Assembly: GCA_934746015.1 (NCBI GenBank)
Contig: CAKVEW010000007.1
Location: forward strand, 62,001 to 126,000
Direction of reading: 5' to 3'
Source: an uncultured Clostridium sp.
GTDB lineage: Bacteria > Bacillota > Clostridia > Clostridiales > Clostridiaceae
Length of the DNA: 64,000 bases
The notes beneath the pieces are model-generated. The model made no database searches. It saw only the letters and a list, made by a program, of their open reading frames with translations, and was not told the origin of the DNA. Each line of letters opens with the position of its first letter. The first letter of the stretch is position 1. Shown here piece after piece: positions 54,839 through 63,939 of this stretch. The position numbers and the translations under genes are program-made.

Positions 54839-55402
54839 ATGATTAATAAGACTTTAGCAATATTAGCTGGTGGAAAAAGTAGCAGGATGAATTATAAAAA
54901 TAAGGCATTATTAATTTATAAAGAAAAAACTTTTATAGAAAACATTATTAATTCAGGAGAAGAATTTAATGAAATAATAATAATAGCTAATAACATAGAA
55001 GATTATAAAGGGCTAAATTTAAAAGTTTATCCTGACATATATATAGGAAATGGGCCCTTATCAGGTATTCATTCTGCACTTAAAAATGCTAAAAATCATA
55101 AAGTCTTATGTATAGCCTGTGATATGCCATTAATATCTAAGAAAACTTTAGATTTAATTGGAAGTATAAAAGGAGACTATGAGGTATTAGTACCTAGAAT
55201 TAATGATAGACTTCAACCAATGTGTGCTATATATTCTAAAAGTCTAATTCCTAAAATAGAAAAGTCATTATTAAATGGTGAAAATAAGTTGCAAAGGTTT
55301 ATATTATCTACAAAATATAAAGTTTTAGAAAATAATTTATCCTTAAAGGATTTTTCAAATATAAATACAGAAAAAGAATATAAATTACTGGAGGAGATTT
55401 AA
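54839..55402 (+). CDS. mobA: Molybdenum cofactor guanylyltransferase MobA
   Basis: A 187-residue nucleotidyltransferase. The N-terminal ILAGGKSSRMNYKNKALL is the GTP-binding MobA motif, IGNGPLSGIHSALKNA and CIACDMPLIS follow. It converts Mo-molybdopterin to the guanine dinucleotide form required by DMSO-reductase-family enzymes such as the adjacent nitrate reductases. It overlaps the next gene by one base. Confidence 0.93.
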   Translation: MINKTLAILAGGKSSRMNYKNKALLIYKEKTFIENIINSGEEFNEIIIIANNIEDYKGLNLKVYPDIYIGNGPLSGIHSALKNAKNHKVLCIACDMPLISKKTLDLIGSIKGDYEVLVPRINDRLQPMCAIYSKSLIPKIEKSLLNGENKLQRFILSTKYKVLENNLSLKDFSNINTEKEYKLLEEI

Positions 55403-55893
55403 TGTATACTGTTGGAATCATTACTAGTAGTGATAAAGGATATGCAGGAGAAAGAGAAGATAAGAGTGGAGCAGTTATAAAAAGGATAATGGAAGAACGA
55501 GGACTTAAAGTTGAAAGACAAATTGTTCTACCAGATGAAAAAGAAATGCTAAAAAAAGAGTTTATTTATATGAGTGATGAATTAAATTTAAACTTAGTTT
55601 TAAGTACTGGAGGAACAGGATTTTCCAAAAGAGATATTACTCCAGAAGCTACAAAAGAAGTAATTGAAAGAGAAACTCCAGGAATTTCTGAAGCTATAAG
55701 AATGCTTAGTTTGGAAATAACTAAGAGGGCAATGTTATCAAGAGCGGTCTCTGGAATAAGAGGAAATACTTTAATAGTGAATTTACCAGGAAGTCCAAAG
55801 GCTTGCCAGGAAGCTCTAGATTTTATATTAGATGAATTAATACATGGTTTAGGAATTTTATTAGGTACAGAAAAGGAATGTGCAAGAAAATAA
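55402..55893 (+). CDS. Molybdopterin adenylyltransferase, MogA/MoaB family
   Basis: A 163-residue MoCF-biosynthesis domain protein. Motifs VGIITSSDKGYAGEREDKSG, STGGTGFSKRDITPEATKEV and LIVNLPGSPKACQEAL are typical of MogA/MoaB. It adenylates molybdopterin before metal insertion by MoeA. The start shares one base with the mobA stop. MogA and MoaB are hard to separate by eye. Confidence 0.93.
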   Translation: MYTVGIITSSDKGYAGEREDKSGAVIKRIMEERGLKVERQIVLPDEKEMLKKEFIYMSDELNLNLVLSTGGTGFSKRDITPEATKEVIERETPGISEAIRMLSLEITKRAMLSRAVSGIRGNTLIVNLPGSPKACQEALDFILDELIHGLGILLGTEKECARK

Positions 55894-55916
55894 TCATAAT
55901 ATAGGAGATGTTTCAT

Positions 55917-56933
55917 ATGAAGATGATTAGTGTATACGACTCAGTTGGATGTATTTTATCTCATGATGTCACACAAATAATACCTGGAGAATTTAAAGGA
56001 AGATTATTTAAAAAGGGACATATTATTAAGGAAGAGGATATAGAAAAGCTTTTATCTATAGGAAAGGAACATATATATGTATGGGAACCTAAAGAAGGAG
56101 AATTACATGAAAATGAAGCTGCAATAAGATTAGCTAATCTTGTTCTTGGTGAAGGCGTAAGTAAATCCTCTGAAATAAAAGAAGGAAAAGTAGATTTTTT
56201 TGCTGATAGAGATGGAGTATTAAAAATAAATAAAGACGAATTATTTAAGCTAAATACCCTAGGAGAAATTATAGTATCAACCTTACATAATAACACTCCA
56301 ATTAAAAAAGGTGAAAAAATAGGAGCTACTAGAGTCATTCCATTAATAATAGAAGAAGAAAAAATAATTAAAGCAGAGGAATTAATAGAGAAAAAAATAA
56401 TTTATGTAGAAGAAATAAAAGAAAAAAAGTGTTTACTTATTACTACGGGAAATGAAGTTTATAGTGGCAGAATAAAAGATGCTTTTTTACCTGTAATAAA
56501 ATCTAAACTTGGATATTATGGCAGTGAAGTAATAAGACAAGTAATTTTACCAGATTCTAAAGAAAGAATAATTGAAGAAATAAAAAAAGGATTAGATGAA
56601 AAGGTAGATATGATAATTTGTACTGGTGGTATGTCAGTAGATCCAGATGATGTGACTCCAACAGCTATTAAAGAATCTGGAGGGGAATTAGTTACTTATG
56701 GATCACCAGTTTTACCAGGGGCTATGTTCTTGTTAGCTTATTATGGAGATACTCCAATACTTGGAGTGCCAAGTTGTGCTATGTATTCTAAAAGAACAGT
56801 ATTAGATTTAGTTCTTCCAAGGGTTTTAGCAGATGAAAGATTAACTTTAGAAGATATAGCATATTATGGTCATGGTGGATTATGCTTAGATTGTAAGGTC
56901 TGCACATTCCCACATTGTTCCTTTGGAAAGTAG
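55917..56933 (+). CDS. MoeA-related molybdopterin-binding protein with Cys-rich C-terminal tail
   Basis: A protein of about 338 residues. The middle and C-terminal half is a MoCF-biosynthesis domain (LITTGNEVYSG, ICTGGMSVDPDDVTPTAI, GVPSCAMYSKRTVLDLVLPR). The N-terminal 160 residues are divergent, unlike MoeA. The last 20 residues carry four Cys (GLCLDCKVCTFPHCSFG, spacing C-x2-C-x2-C-x4-C), suggesting a metal or Fe-S site. ATG 55917 is nine bases after AGGAG. Such proteins accompany clostridial molybdoenzyme clusters; a role in cofactor insertion or metal choice is inferred. Confidence 0.82.
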   Translation: MKMISVYDSVGCILSHDVTQIIPGEFKGRLFKKGHIIKEEDIEKLLSIGKEHIYVWEPKEGELHENEAAIRLANLVLGEGVSKSSEIKEGKVDFFADRDGVLKINKDELFKLNTLGEIIVSTLHNNTPIKKGEKIGATRVIPLIIEEEKIIKAEELIEKKIIYVEEIKEKKCLLITTGNEVYSGRIKDAFLPVIKSKLGYYGSEVIRQVILPDSKERIIEEIKKGLDEKVDMIICTGGMSVDPDDVTPTAIKESGGELVTYGSPVLPGAMFLLAYYGDTPILGVPSCAMYSKRTVLDLVLPRVLADERLTLEDIAYYGHGGLCLDCKVCTFPHCSFGK

Positions 56934-56942
56934 GAGGATTTT

Positions 56943-57425
56943 ATGGATAACAAATTAACTCATTTTGATAACAGTGGAAACGCTAGAATGGTGGATGTTT
57001 CGGATAAAAATAAAACTGAAAGAGTTGCCGTTGCAGTTTCAAGAATAAGAGTAAGTGAAGAAACATTATCTCTTATAAAAGAAGGCAAGATAGGTAAGGG
57101 GGATGTGCTAGGAGTTGCTAGAATTGCTGGGATTATGGCAAGTAAACAGACATCAAATTTAATTCCTATGTGCCACCCTTTAATGATTTCAAGCTGCAAT
57201 GTAGATTTTGAAATAAATGATAAAGAAGCTTGTATTGATATAAAGGCTACAGTGAAAATAGTAGATAAAACTGGAGTAGAAATGGAAGCATTAACAGCAG
57301 CTAGTATTGCAGCATTAACTATATATGATATGTGTAAAGCTGTTGATAAGAGGATGGTAATAGAAGAAACTCATTTACTTAAAAAAATAGGAGGAAAGAG
57401 CGGAGAATTTAATTTTTATGAATAG
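56943..57425 (+). CDS. moaC: Cyclic pyranopterin monophosphate synthase MoaC
   Basis: A 160-residue enzyme that with MoaA makes cyclic pyranopterin from GTP. Signatures: [36 protein letters not shown] followed by CHPL, and the catalytic-loop [20 protein letters not shown] followed by MCKAVDK. AGGAGG precedes ATG 56943. Confidence 0.97.
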   Translation: MDNKLTHFDNSGNARMVDVSDKNKTERVAVAVSRIRVSEETLSLIKEGKIGKGDVLGVARIAGIMASKQTSNLIPMCHPLMISSCNVDFEINDKEACIDIKATVKIVDKTGVEMEALTAASIAALTIYDMCKAVDKRMVIEETHLLKKIGGKSGEFNFYE

Positions 57426-57439
57426 CTCTTTAATAAGGA

Positions 57440-58417
57440 ATGAAAGATAAGTATGGCAGAGAAATAGATTATTTAAGAATTTCATTAACTGATAGATGTA
57501 ATTTAAGATGTATTTACTGCATGGAAGAAAAGGAAAATGATTTCTTTAATGAGGAAGAAAAACTTACAAAAGATGAAATATGCAAAATAGTTAATGCTTG
57601 TTCAAAACTTGGAATAAAGAAAATACGATTAACCGGTGGAGAACCTCTAGTAAGAGAAGATATTGTTGAATTAGTTGAAGAAATTAATAAAATACAAGGG
57701 ATAGAAGAAATATACCTTACAACAAATGGAATATTACTAGAAGATAAAGTTAGTATATTAAAAAAAGCTGGGTTAAAGGGTGTGAATATTAGTTTAGACT
57801 CATTGAAGGTTGGAATGTTTAATAAACTAACACGCCTAGGAGATTTGAAAAAAGTATTAAACTCTATAGATAGATGTTTGGAACATGGTATAACTGTTAA
57901 AATAAATACGGTTATGATAAAGGGCATGAATGAAGATGAAATTTTAGATTTTGTAAATCTTACATTAGATAAAAATATAGATATTAGATTTATAGAACTT
58001 ATGCCAATAGGAGTTGGTAGTAAGTTTAAAGGGGTAAGCAACGAAGAAATTCTAAAGTTAATTAATGAAAATTATAGTGATATAGAAGAAGTAAATAAAA
58101 ATATAAATATAAATGGTGGACCAGCAACTTATATTAAATTAAAGAATGCTAAGGGTAGAGTTGGTTTTATAAGTGCTATTAGTAATTGCTTTTGTGAGGA
58201 TTGTAATAGGATAAGGCTTACATCAGAAGGATTTTTAAAACAATGCCTTCACTATAATTACGGCATTGATTTAAAAAAATTGCTTAGAAAAGGAGCAAGT
58301 GACGAAGAAATATTAAATGTAATAAAAGATAATATTTACAATAAACCAGAAAAACACTTATTTATGAGAAAAAGTGAAAATAAAGAATTAAAGTTTATGA
58401 ATCAAATTGGAGGATAA
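57440..58417 (+). CDS. moaA: GTP 3',8-cyclase MoaA (radical SAM)
   Basis: A 325-residue radical SAM enzyme for the first step of molybdopterin synthesis. The N-terminal cluster is TDRCNLRCIYCMEE; the C-terminal cluster Cys are in NCFCEDCNRIRLT and LKQCLHYN. It lacks the C-terminal Gly-Gly of many MoaA proteins: the chain ends NQIGG, so that tail is in fact kept. ATG 57440 matches the family start KDKYGREIDYLRIS, although the nearest AAGGA is unusually close. Confidence 0.95.
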   Translation: MKDKYGREIDYLRISLTDRCNLRCIYCMEEKENDFFNEEEKLTKDEICKIVNACSKLGIKKIRLTGGEPLVREDIVELVEEINKIQGIEEIYLTTNGILLEDKVSILKKAGLKGVNISLDSLKVGMFNKLTRLGDLKKVLNSIDRCLEHGITVKINTVMIKGMNEDEILDFVNLTLDKNIDIRFIELMPIGVGSKFKGVSNEEILKLINENYSDIEEVNKNININGGPATYIKLKNAKGRVGFISAISNCFCEDCNRIRLTSEGFLKQCLHYNYGIDLKKLLRKGASDEEILNVIKDNIYNKPEKHLFMRKSENKELKFMNQIGG

Positions 58418-58422
58418 TTAAT

Positions 58423-58878
58423 ATGTGCAAGGTATTAGCTGTATGTACAAGTAAACATAAGGGGACTTTAAAAAATGAGGTTAATGAAGCTATTTTTATA
58501 GAGGATTTTGGGATAGAAGGAGATGCACATGCAGGTAAATGGCATAGGCAAGTTAGTTTATTAGCATTTGAAAAAATAGATGAATTCAGAAAAAAAGGCG
58601 GAAATGTTGATTTTGGAGCATTTGGAGAAAATTTAGTAGTTGAAGGCTTTGAATTAAATAAGCTACCAATAGGTCAAAAAATAGAAGTAGGAGAAGTATT
58701 ACTAGAAGTAACTCAAATAGGTAAGGAATGTCATGATAAATGTGCTATTTATTATCAAGTTGGAGAGTGTATAATGCCAAGTAATGGTATCTTTACCAAA
58801 GTTTTAAGAGGAGGAAAAGTAAAGATTGGAGATAAATGTACCCTTTTAGAAAATGAAAAGAGAACATTTACTTTATAA
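58423..58878 (+). CDS. MOSC-domain protein
   Basis: A 151-residue protein of the MOSC family (molybdenum cofactor sulfurase C-terminal domain). GIEGDAHAGKWHRQVSLLA and FGAFGENLVVEG are the family core, and the conserved Cys is in IGKECHDKCAIYYQVGEC. MOSC proteins bind molybdopterin cofactor and are thought to carry or transfer sulfur. It is the last gene of the cofactor cluster, 5 bp after moaA. Confidence 0.92.
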   Translation: MCKVLAVCTSKHKGTLKNEVNEAIFIEDFGIEGDAHAGKWHRQVSLLAFEKIDEFRKKGGNVDFGAFGENLVVEGFELNKLPIGQKIEVGEVLLEVTQIGKECHDKCAIYYQVGECIMPSNGIFTKVLRGGKVKIGDKCTLLENEKRTFTL

Positions 58879-58929
58879 AAAATTTTTAGTAATTCTAAAT
58901 AAAGAATTAGTACATTAATTATAGAAGAT

Positions 58930-58999
58930 GATAGATGTTATATTCCTTGAGACTTGGATTTTAAGAAGTCTCAAGGAATATAATATCTATCTCTTTTTT
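58930..58999 (+). terminator. Long-stem terminator after the cofactor cluster
   Basis: A 26-bp stem (58930-58955 with 58966-58991, one G-T pair) with the loop GGATTTTAAG and a T-run. The loop and the closing ACTT/AAGT match the inner hairpin of the modC terminator (loop GGAGTTTACG) at eight of ten loop bases. Confidence 0.9.
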
Positions 59000-59098
59000 T
59001 TATATTTATGAATTTATAAAAAGAGTATTATGTGAATAACTTAAGTAAATCCTTGTAATACTAAATATGAAAAGAATATGAAATAAAGGAGAAATATT

Positions 59099-61204
59099 AT
59101 GAAGGTTGTAAGATCCACTTGTAATTATTGCTCAATAGCTTGTAATTTTGATTTTCATGTAGATGATAAAGGGTTTATAGAAAGAGTTAAACCTGCTGAA
59201 GATTATCCAATTAACAGAGGCTTTTGTTGTGTTAAGGGCCTAAATTTAGATAAACAAAACACCTTATATGAGAATCCTGTTTTGCCACTATTAAGGAAAG
59301 AAAATGATGAATTTGAACATATATCTTGGAAAGATGCTTTTAAAATTTTTGCTGAAAATGTAAAAAGAATTCAAAAAAAACATGGGAAAGAAAGCTTTGC
59401 ATTTTTAAGTACTGGACAACTATTAAGTGAAGAAATGGCATTGGCAGGACATATTGGAAGGACATTTTTAGGTGGAAATGGAGATGGGAATACTAGATTA
59501 TGTATGGCTACAGCTGTTGTAGCTTATAAGCAAAGTTTTGGATTTGATGCACCACCTTATACTTTAGAGGATTTAGAACATTCAGATGTAATGATATTTA
59601 TTGGTTGTAATCCAGTAGTAGCTCATCCTATTTTATGGAGTAAAGTTATAAAAAATAAAAATGAAAACAAAAAAGTTATAGTAATAGATCCTAGAAAAAG
59701 TGAAACTGCATCAAGAGCTGATATGTGGATAGACATTAAAGCTAAATCAGATATTAGACTATTTTATACTATAGCAAATGTGTTAATTGAAAAAGGATGG
59801 ATAGACACAGATTTTATAAGAAGTAATACAGAAGATTTCGAAGGATTTAAAAATCATGTTAAAAAATATGATATTAATGATGTAGAAGAATATACAGGAA
59901 TATCAAAGGGGAGAGTTTTAGAACTAGCAGAAATAATTTATAAAGGTAAAAGAGTTTCTTTTTGGTGGACCATGGGAGTAAATCAGGGCTTTCAAGCAGT
60001 TAGAACTGCACAATCTATTATTAATCTAGCACTTATGACAGGGAATATAGGAAAGCCAGGAACTGGACCAAATTCTATAACAGGTCAATGTAATGCTATG
60101 GGATCAAGACTATTTAGTAATACAACAGGTTTTTATGGTGGAGGAGAATATAGTGATGAAAAGAGGAGAAAAGCAATATCTGAAATATTAGAAATAGATG
60201 AAGATATTTTACCTAAGAAGCCAACAAAGCCATACAATGAAATAGTTGATGGCATAAATAAGGGAGAGATTAAAGCGTTGTGGGTTTTAGCAACTAACCC
60301 TTTAGTTTCTTGGATTAATGACTTAGAGTTTAAGAAGGCAGCAGAAAAATTAGAGTTTTTAGCAGTCCAAGACATATATTCGGATACTCAAACCTGTAGA
60401 TATGCCCATTTAATCCTTCCTTCAACAAATGGATTAAAAAAAGAAGGACTTATCATTAACACTGAAAGAAGACTATCTAAAGTTCAACCAGTACTCGAAA
60501 AAAAAGAAAATGAATTAACTGATTATGATATTATGCTTGGAATAGGTGAAGCTTTAGGTATGGGAAGTTTATTAGATAAATGGAGAACTCCTAAGGATGC
60601 TTTTGAAATATTAAAAAAATGTAGCAAAGGCATGCCATGTGATATTACTGGAGTAGATTATGATGCTTTAAATGGATCTAAAGGAGTTCAATGGCCATAT
60701 AAAGAGGGAGAAGAGGATGTAGAGGAAGAAAGAAGACTATTTGAGGATGGAAAGTTTTACACTCCAAATAAAAAAGCTAAATTTATATATGAAGATATTT
60801 TAAATCCTCCATTTGACAGATCTGAAGAGTATCCATATATTTTAAATACTGGTAGAGCAACTGTTGGTCAATGGCATACACAAACTAGAACAAGAGAAAT
60901 ACCAGATGTTGAAGCAATAATAGTTAAAGAAGGATACATAAATTTAAATACAGATTTAGCAGAAGAATTAGGTATAAAAGAAAATGATAAAGTGAAAATA
61001 AGCTCACCAAATGGTGTAACTAATACTTTTTTAGTTAAGTTAAGTAGAACAGTAAAAAGTGGAGATATTTACGCACCAATGCACTATATAGAAGCTAATT
61101 CAGTATTGACTTCAGTTTTTGATACGTATTCAAAGGAACCTAATTATAAGTATGTACCAGTAAAGATTGAAAAGATAAAAGGTGATAACTATGAAGAGAA
61201 TTAA
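59099..61204 (+). CDS. Molybdopterin nitrate reductase catalytic subunit, copy 2
   Basis: A 701-residue paralog of the protein encoded at 48992, alignable along its whole length. Cluster ligands C8, C11, C15 and C43 or C44 and the Mo-ligand C135 (DGNTRLCMAT) are kept, as are GCNPVVAHP and LNTGRATVGQWHTQ. Differences are spread evenly, including GNPRHSFTNN-type loops changed to ATNPLVSWIND. A different substrate or a different oxygen/nitrate regime is possible. AAAGGAG precedes ATG 59099; no CRP/FNR palindrome is seen in its upstream region. Confidence 0.85.
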   Translation: MKVVRSTCNYCSIACNFDFHVDDKGFIERVKPAEDYPINRGFCCVKGLNLDKQNTLYENPVLPLLRKENDEFEHISWKDAFKIFAENVKRIQKKHGKESFAFLSTGQLLSEEMALAGHIGRTFLGGNGDGNTRLCMATAVVAYKQSFGFDAPPYTLEDLEHSDVMIFIGCNPVVAHPILWSKVIKNKNENKKVIVIDPRKSETASRADMWIDIKAKSDIRLFYTIANVLIEKGWIDTDFIRSNTEDFEGFKNHVKKYDINDVEEYTGISKGRVLELAEIIYKGKRVSFWWTMGVNQGFQAVRTAQSIINLALMTGNIGKPGTGPNSITGQCNAMGSRLFSNTTGFYGGGEYSDEKRRKAISEILEIDEDILPKKPTKPYNEIVDGINKGEIKALWVLATNPLVSWINDLEFKKAAEKLEFLAVQDIYSDTQTCRYAHLILPSTNGLKKEGLIINTERRLSKVQPVLEKKENELTDYDIMLGIGEALGMGSLLDKWRTPKDAFEILKKCSKGMPCDITGVDYDALNGSKGVQWPYKEGEEDVEEERRLFEDGKFYTPNKKAKFIYEDILNPPFDRSEEYPYILNTGRATVGQWHTQTRTREIPDVEAIIVKEGYINLNTDLAEELGIKENDKVKISSPNGVTNTFLVKLSRTVKSGDIYAPMHYIEANSVLTSVFDTYSKEPNYKYVPVKIEKIKGDNYEEN

Positions 61205-61604
61205 AATTGATAGAAAGAAATGCATTGGATGTTTAACCTGCACTACAGCTTGCAAGGTTTCTCATGGTTGTAGAGATACTAGAGGCAGAATAGTAATTAA
61301 TAGTGAAGGAAGATATGCACCAATTTATTGTAGACATTGCACTAGACCAGAATGTGTTTATGCATGTCCAACGGGAGCAATGAGAAGAGATGATGAAACT
61401 GGATATGTAATTTATGATAAGAGTAGATGTGCAACTTGCTATATGTGTATTATGGCATGTCCATATGGTGTATTAAAAATGGATTATCAAACTAATAGAG
61501 AAGTTATGAAGTGTGATATGTGTTTATCTACAGAAAGCAAATACCCTCAATGTGTAGATAAATGCCCTATGGGTGCATTAACATTAGAGGAGGTTAAGGA
61601 ATAA
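61191..61604 (+). CDS. Four-cluster 4Fe-4S electron-transfer protein, nar operon 2
   Basis: A 137-residue paralog of the ferredoxin at 51088, with CIGCLTCTTAC, CRHCTRPECVYAC, CATCYMCIMAC and CDMCLSTESKYPQCVDKC. The second group has the normal CPTGAM, unlike copy 1. ATG 61191 follows AAAGGTG and overlaps the catalytic gene by 14 bp, so translation is coupled. Electron carrier to the molybdoenzyme. Confidence 0.9.
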   Translation: MKRIKIDRKKCIGCLTCTTACKVSHGCRDTRGRIVINSEGRYAPIYCRHCTRPECVYACPTGAMRRDDETGYVIYDKSRCATCYMCIMACPYGVLKMDYQTNREVMKCDMCLSTESKYPQCVDKCPMGALTLEEVKE

Positions 61605-62827
61605 TGAAATATATAATAGTTGGTGCATCAGCATCAGGAATAAATGCAGCAAGAACTTTAAGACAATTCAATAAAGAATGTGAAATAATATTGGTATCTA
61701 AAGATGAATATGTATATTCTCGCTGTATACTTCATCATTTTTTAGATGGAAGAAGAGAAATAGAAGCCTTAGATTTTACACCAGATAATTTTTTTGATAT
61801 CTATGATATAGAATGGATTAAGGGTGTAGAAGTAGTTGGAATAGATATTAAGGATAAAAAAATAAATTTAGACAATGGAAAGAGTATAGAATACGATAAG
61901 TTGTTATTAGCTGCAGGTGCATCTTCATTTTTGCCACCAATAGAAAATCTAAGAACAGCTAATAATGTTATTGGATTAAGAAATTTAGATGATGCTATTA
62001 AGATTAAGGAAATGGCAACTAAAGTAAAAAATATAGCTATATTAGGAGCTGGCCTTGTAGGAGTAGATGCATTAGCAGGATTATTAGATTATGATGTTAA
62101 TTTAACATTAATAGAAATGGGTGATAGATTACTCCCACTACAGCTAGATAAGTATGCAGCCAGTAAGTATGAAGAAAGGCTGAAAAAAGAAGGGGTTAGC
62201 TTAAAGTTTGGAGTGAGAGCAGAAAAAGTGATTATTGATGATGGTAATAATCCGATTTCAATAAGGTTAGACACTGGAGAAGAAGTTCCTTGTGAGTTGT
62301 TAATTGCCTGTGCAGGAGTAAGAGCAAATGTTGGATTTTTAAAGGATAGTGGAATTGAATGTGATAAATTTGGATTGATAATTAATGAAAAAGGGGAGAC
62401 AAATATTAAAGATATTTATGGGGCAGGAGATATAACTGGCAGAAATCCAATATGGCCAACAGCTGTAAAGGAAGGAATGATAGCTGCAAATAACATGGTA
62501 GGAAAAGAAACTTTTATGGAAGACTTTTTTGCTAGTAAGAATACAATGAACTTTTGTGGGTTAGCAACCATGTCACTTGGATTAGTAGCTAAACCAGATG
62601 ATACTTATGAGGAAGTAATAGATATTGATGGTAAAGATTATAAAAAAATAATATATAAAGATGGGGCAATTTATGGAGCTATAGTTCAAGGAGATTTATC
62701 CTATGTAGGTGTTTTGACTCAATTAATTAAAGAGAAAATAAATGTAGATAGAGTTAAAAAGCCTTTATTTGATGTTGATTATTCTGATTTCTTTAATGAG
62801 ACAGAAAATTTAGAGTTCGTATATTAA
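61604..62827 (+). CDS. FAD/NAD-dependent oxidoreductase, nar operon 2
   Basis: A 407-residue paralog of the flavoprotein at 51495. Dinucleotide motifs IIVGASASGINAARTL, AILGAGLVGVDALAGL and DIYGAGDITGRNPIWPTA are intact. It shares one base with the ferredoxin stop, as in copy 1, so the operon architecture is duplicated exactly. Likely NAD(P)H-linked electron source for the second reductase. Confidence 0.9.
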   Translation: MKYIIVGASASGINAARTLRQFNKECEIILVSKDEYVYSRCILHHFLDGRREIEALDFTPDNFFDIYDIEWIKGVEVVGIDIKDKKINLDNGKSIEYDKLLLAAGASSFLPPIENLRTANNVIGLRNLDDAIKIKEMATKVKNIAILGAGLVGVDALAGLLDYDVNLTLIEMGDRLLPLQLDKYAASKYEERLKKEGVSLKFGVRAEKVIIDDGNNPISIRLDTGEEVPCELLIACAGVRANVGFLKDSGIECDKFGLIINEKGETNIKDIYGAGDITGRNPIWPTAVKEGMIAANNMVGKETFMEDFFASKNTMNFCGLATMSLGLVAKPDDTYEEVIDIDGKDYKKIIYKDGAIYGAIVQGDLSYVGVLTQLIKEKINVDRVKKPLFDVDYSDFFNETENLEFVY

Positions 62828-62843
62828 AAAAGTAGGTGATGAA

Positions 62844-63794
62844 TTGGGAAATAGAAGTATAATTAAAAAGATTAAGAATATGCCTGTACCAATTTTGCCT
62901 ACTATGGTCGGAGCAGCAACATTATCAAATGTATATCAAATATTAGGATATAATTGGATTAGACACATAACCATGATTATTACTACAGTTATTTTAATTG
63001 CATATATAATAAAAATAACATTATATTTTGATACTTGTAAAAGTGAATATAGTAATACAGTGCCAGCAAGTCTTTATGCAGCATTTACAATGTTATTAAT
63101 GATTTTAGGTTCCTATTATTTTAGTTATAGTAAGGTATTAGGAAAAGGCTTATGGATTATAGGAATAGTATTACATGCAATTCATATAGTAATATTTACA
63201 TATAGAAATGTATTTTTAGGAGTAAAAAAAGAAACTTTTGTACCTAGTTGGTTTGTAACTTATAATGGTATTATGGTTTCAACTGTTGTTGGAAAGCCTA
63301 TGAATGAACCTTTTTTAGGAAAGATTATAGTTTATTATGGGATAATAGTATTTATAATAATTTTACCTTTTATGATTATTAGACTAAGGAAAGAGCCTAT
63401 AAATGAAGCTTTATTTCACACACAAGCAATTTTATTGGCACCATCAAGCCTTTGCTTAGTTAGCTATTTAAATTTTATAAATAATCCTAATAAAATTTTA
63501 ATTGGCATTTTCTATATAATAATTTTATTAACACTATTATTTATAATATATATGCTACCAAAGTTTTTTTCTTATACTTTTACACCTGGTTTTGCAGGAT
63601 TAACTTTTCCAATGGCTATAGGAATAGTTGCCTCTATAAAGGCTTCTACGTATTTTAATGATATAGGATATAAATCTTTATCATATATTGCTAAAGAAAT
63701 AAGTGGAATTCAAATATACATAACAACTACAATAATAGCTTTTGTATTATATAATTTTATTCACATTTTAGTTAAAAGTTATAAGAAAAATTAG
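62844..63794 (+). CDS. TDT-family (TehA/SLAC1-like) membrane transporter
   Basis: A 316-residue protein with about ten hydrophobic helices. The start PVPILPTMVGAATLSNVYQILG and the internal FTPGFAGLTFPMAIG match the repeat signature of the tellurite-resistance/dicarboxylate transporter (TDT) family, whose TehA and SLAC1 members are anion channels. It begins at TTG 62844 after AGGTGATG, 17 bp behind the flavoprotein, so it is part of nar operon 2. A role in moving nitrate, nitrite or another anion is inferred from position only. Confidence 0.8.
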   Translation: MGNRSIIKKIKNMPVPILPTMVGAATLSNVYQILGYNWIRHITMIITTVILIAYIIKITLYFDTCKSEYSNTVPASLYAAFTMLLMILGSYYFSYSKVLGKGLWIIGIVLHAIHIVIFTYRNVFLGVKKETFVPSWFVTYNGIMVSTVVGKPMNEPFLGKIIVYYGIIVFIIILPFMIIRLRKEPINEALFHTQAILLAPSSLCLVSYLNFINNPNKILIGIFYIIILLTLLFIIYMLPKFFSYTFTPGFAGLTFPMAIGIVASIKASTYFNDIGYKSLSYIAKEISGIQIYITTTIIAFVLYNFIHILVKSYKKN

Positions 63795-63897
63795 ATATAA
63801 TGAGGAGCTATCCTACAATGTAAAAGGAATATATTTTTAGTAAGTTGTTTTAAATTACTTTATTAATTCTATATATTACAATCTAGATTTTTAATTT

Positions 63898-63925
63898 AGG
63901 GCTGTTTTAACAGTCCTTTATTTAC
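63898..63925 (+). terminator. Terminator after nar operon 2
   Basis: Stem GGGCTGTT/AACAGTCC (63899-63916, one G-T pair) followed by TTTATTTACTTTTATTT. The rest of 63795-63940 shows no gene. Confidence 0.7.
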
Positions 63926-63939
63926 TTTTATTTAAAAAG

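Noticed and set aside
58879..59098. CRP/FNR operator before the second nitrate reductase operon
   Set aside because: Only a half-site-like TGTGAATAAC (59030 region) is present without the matching TCACA arm.
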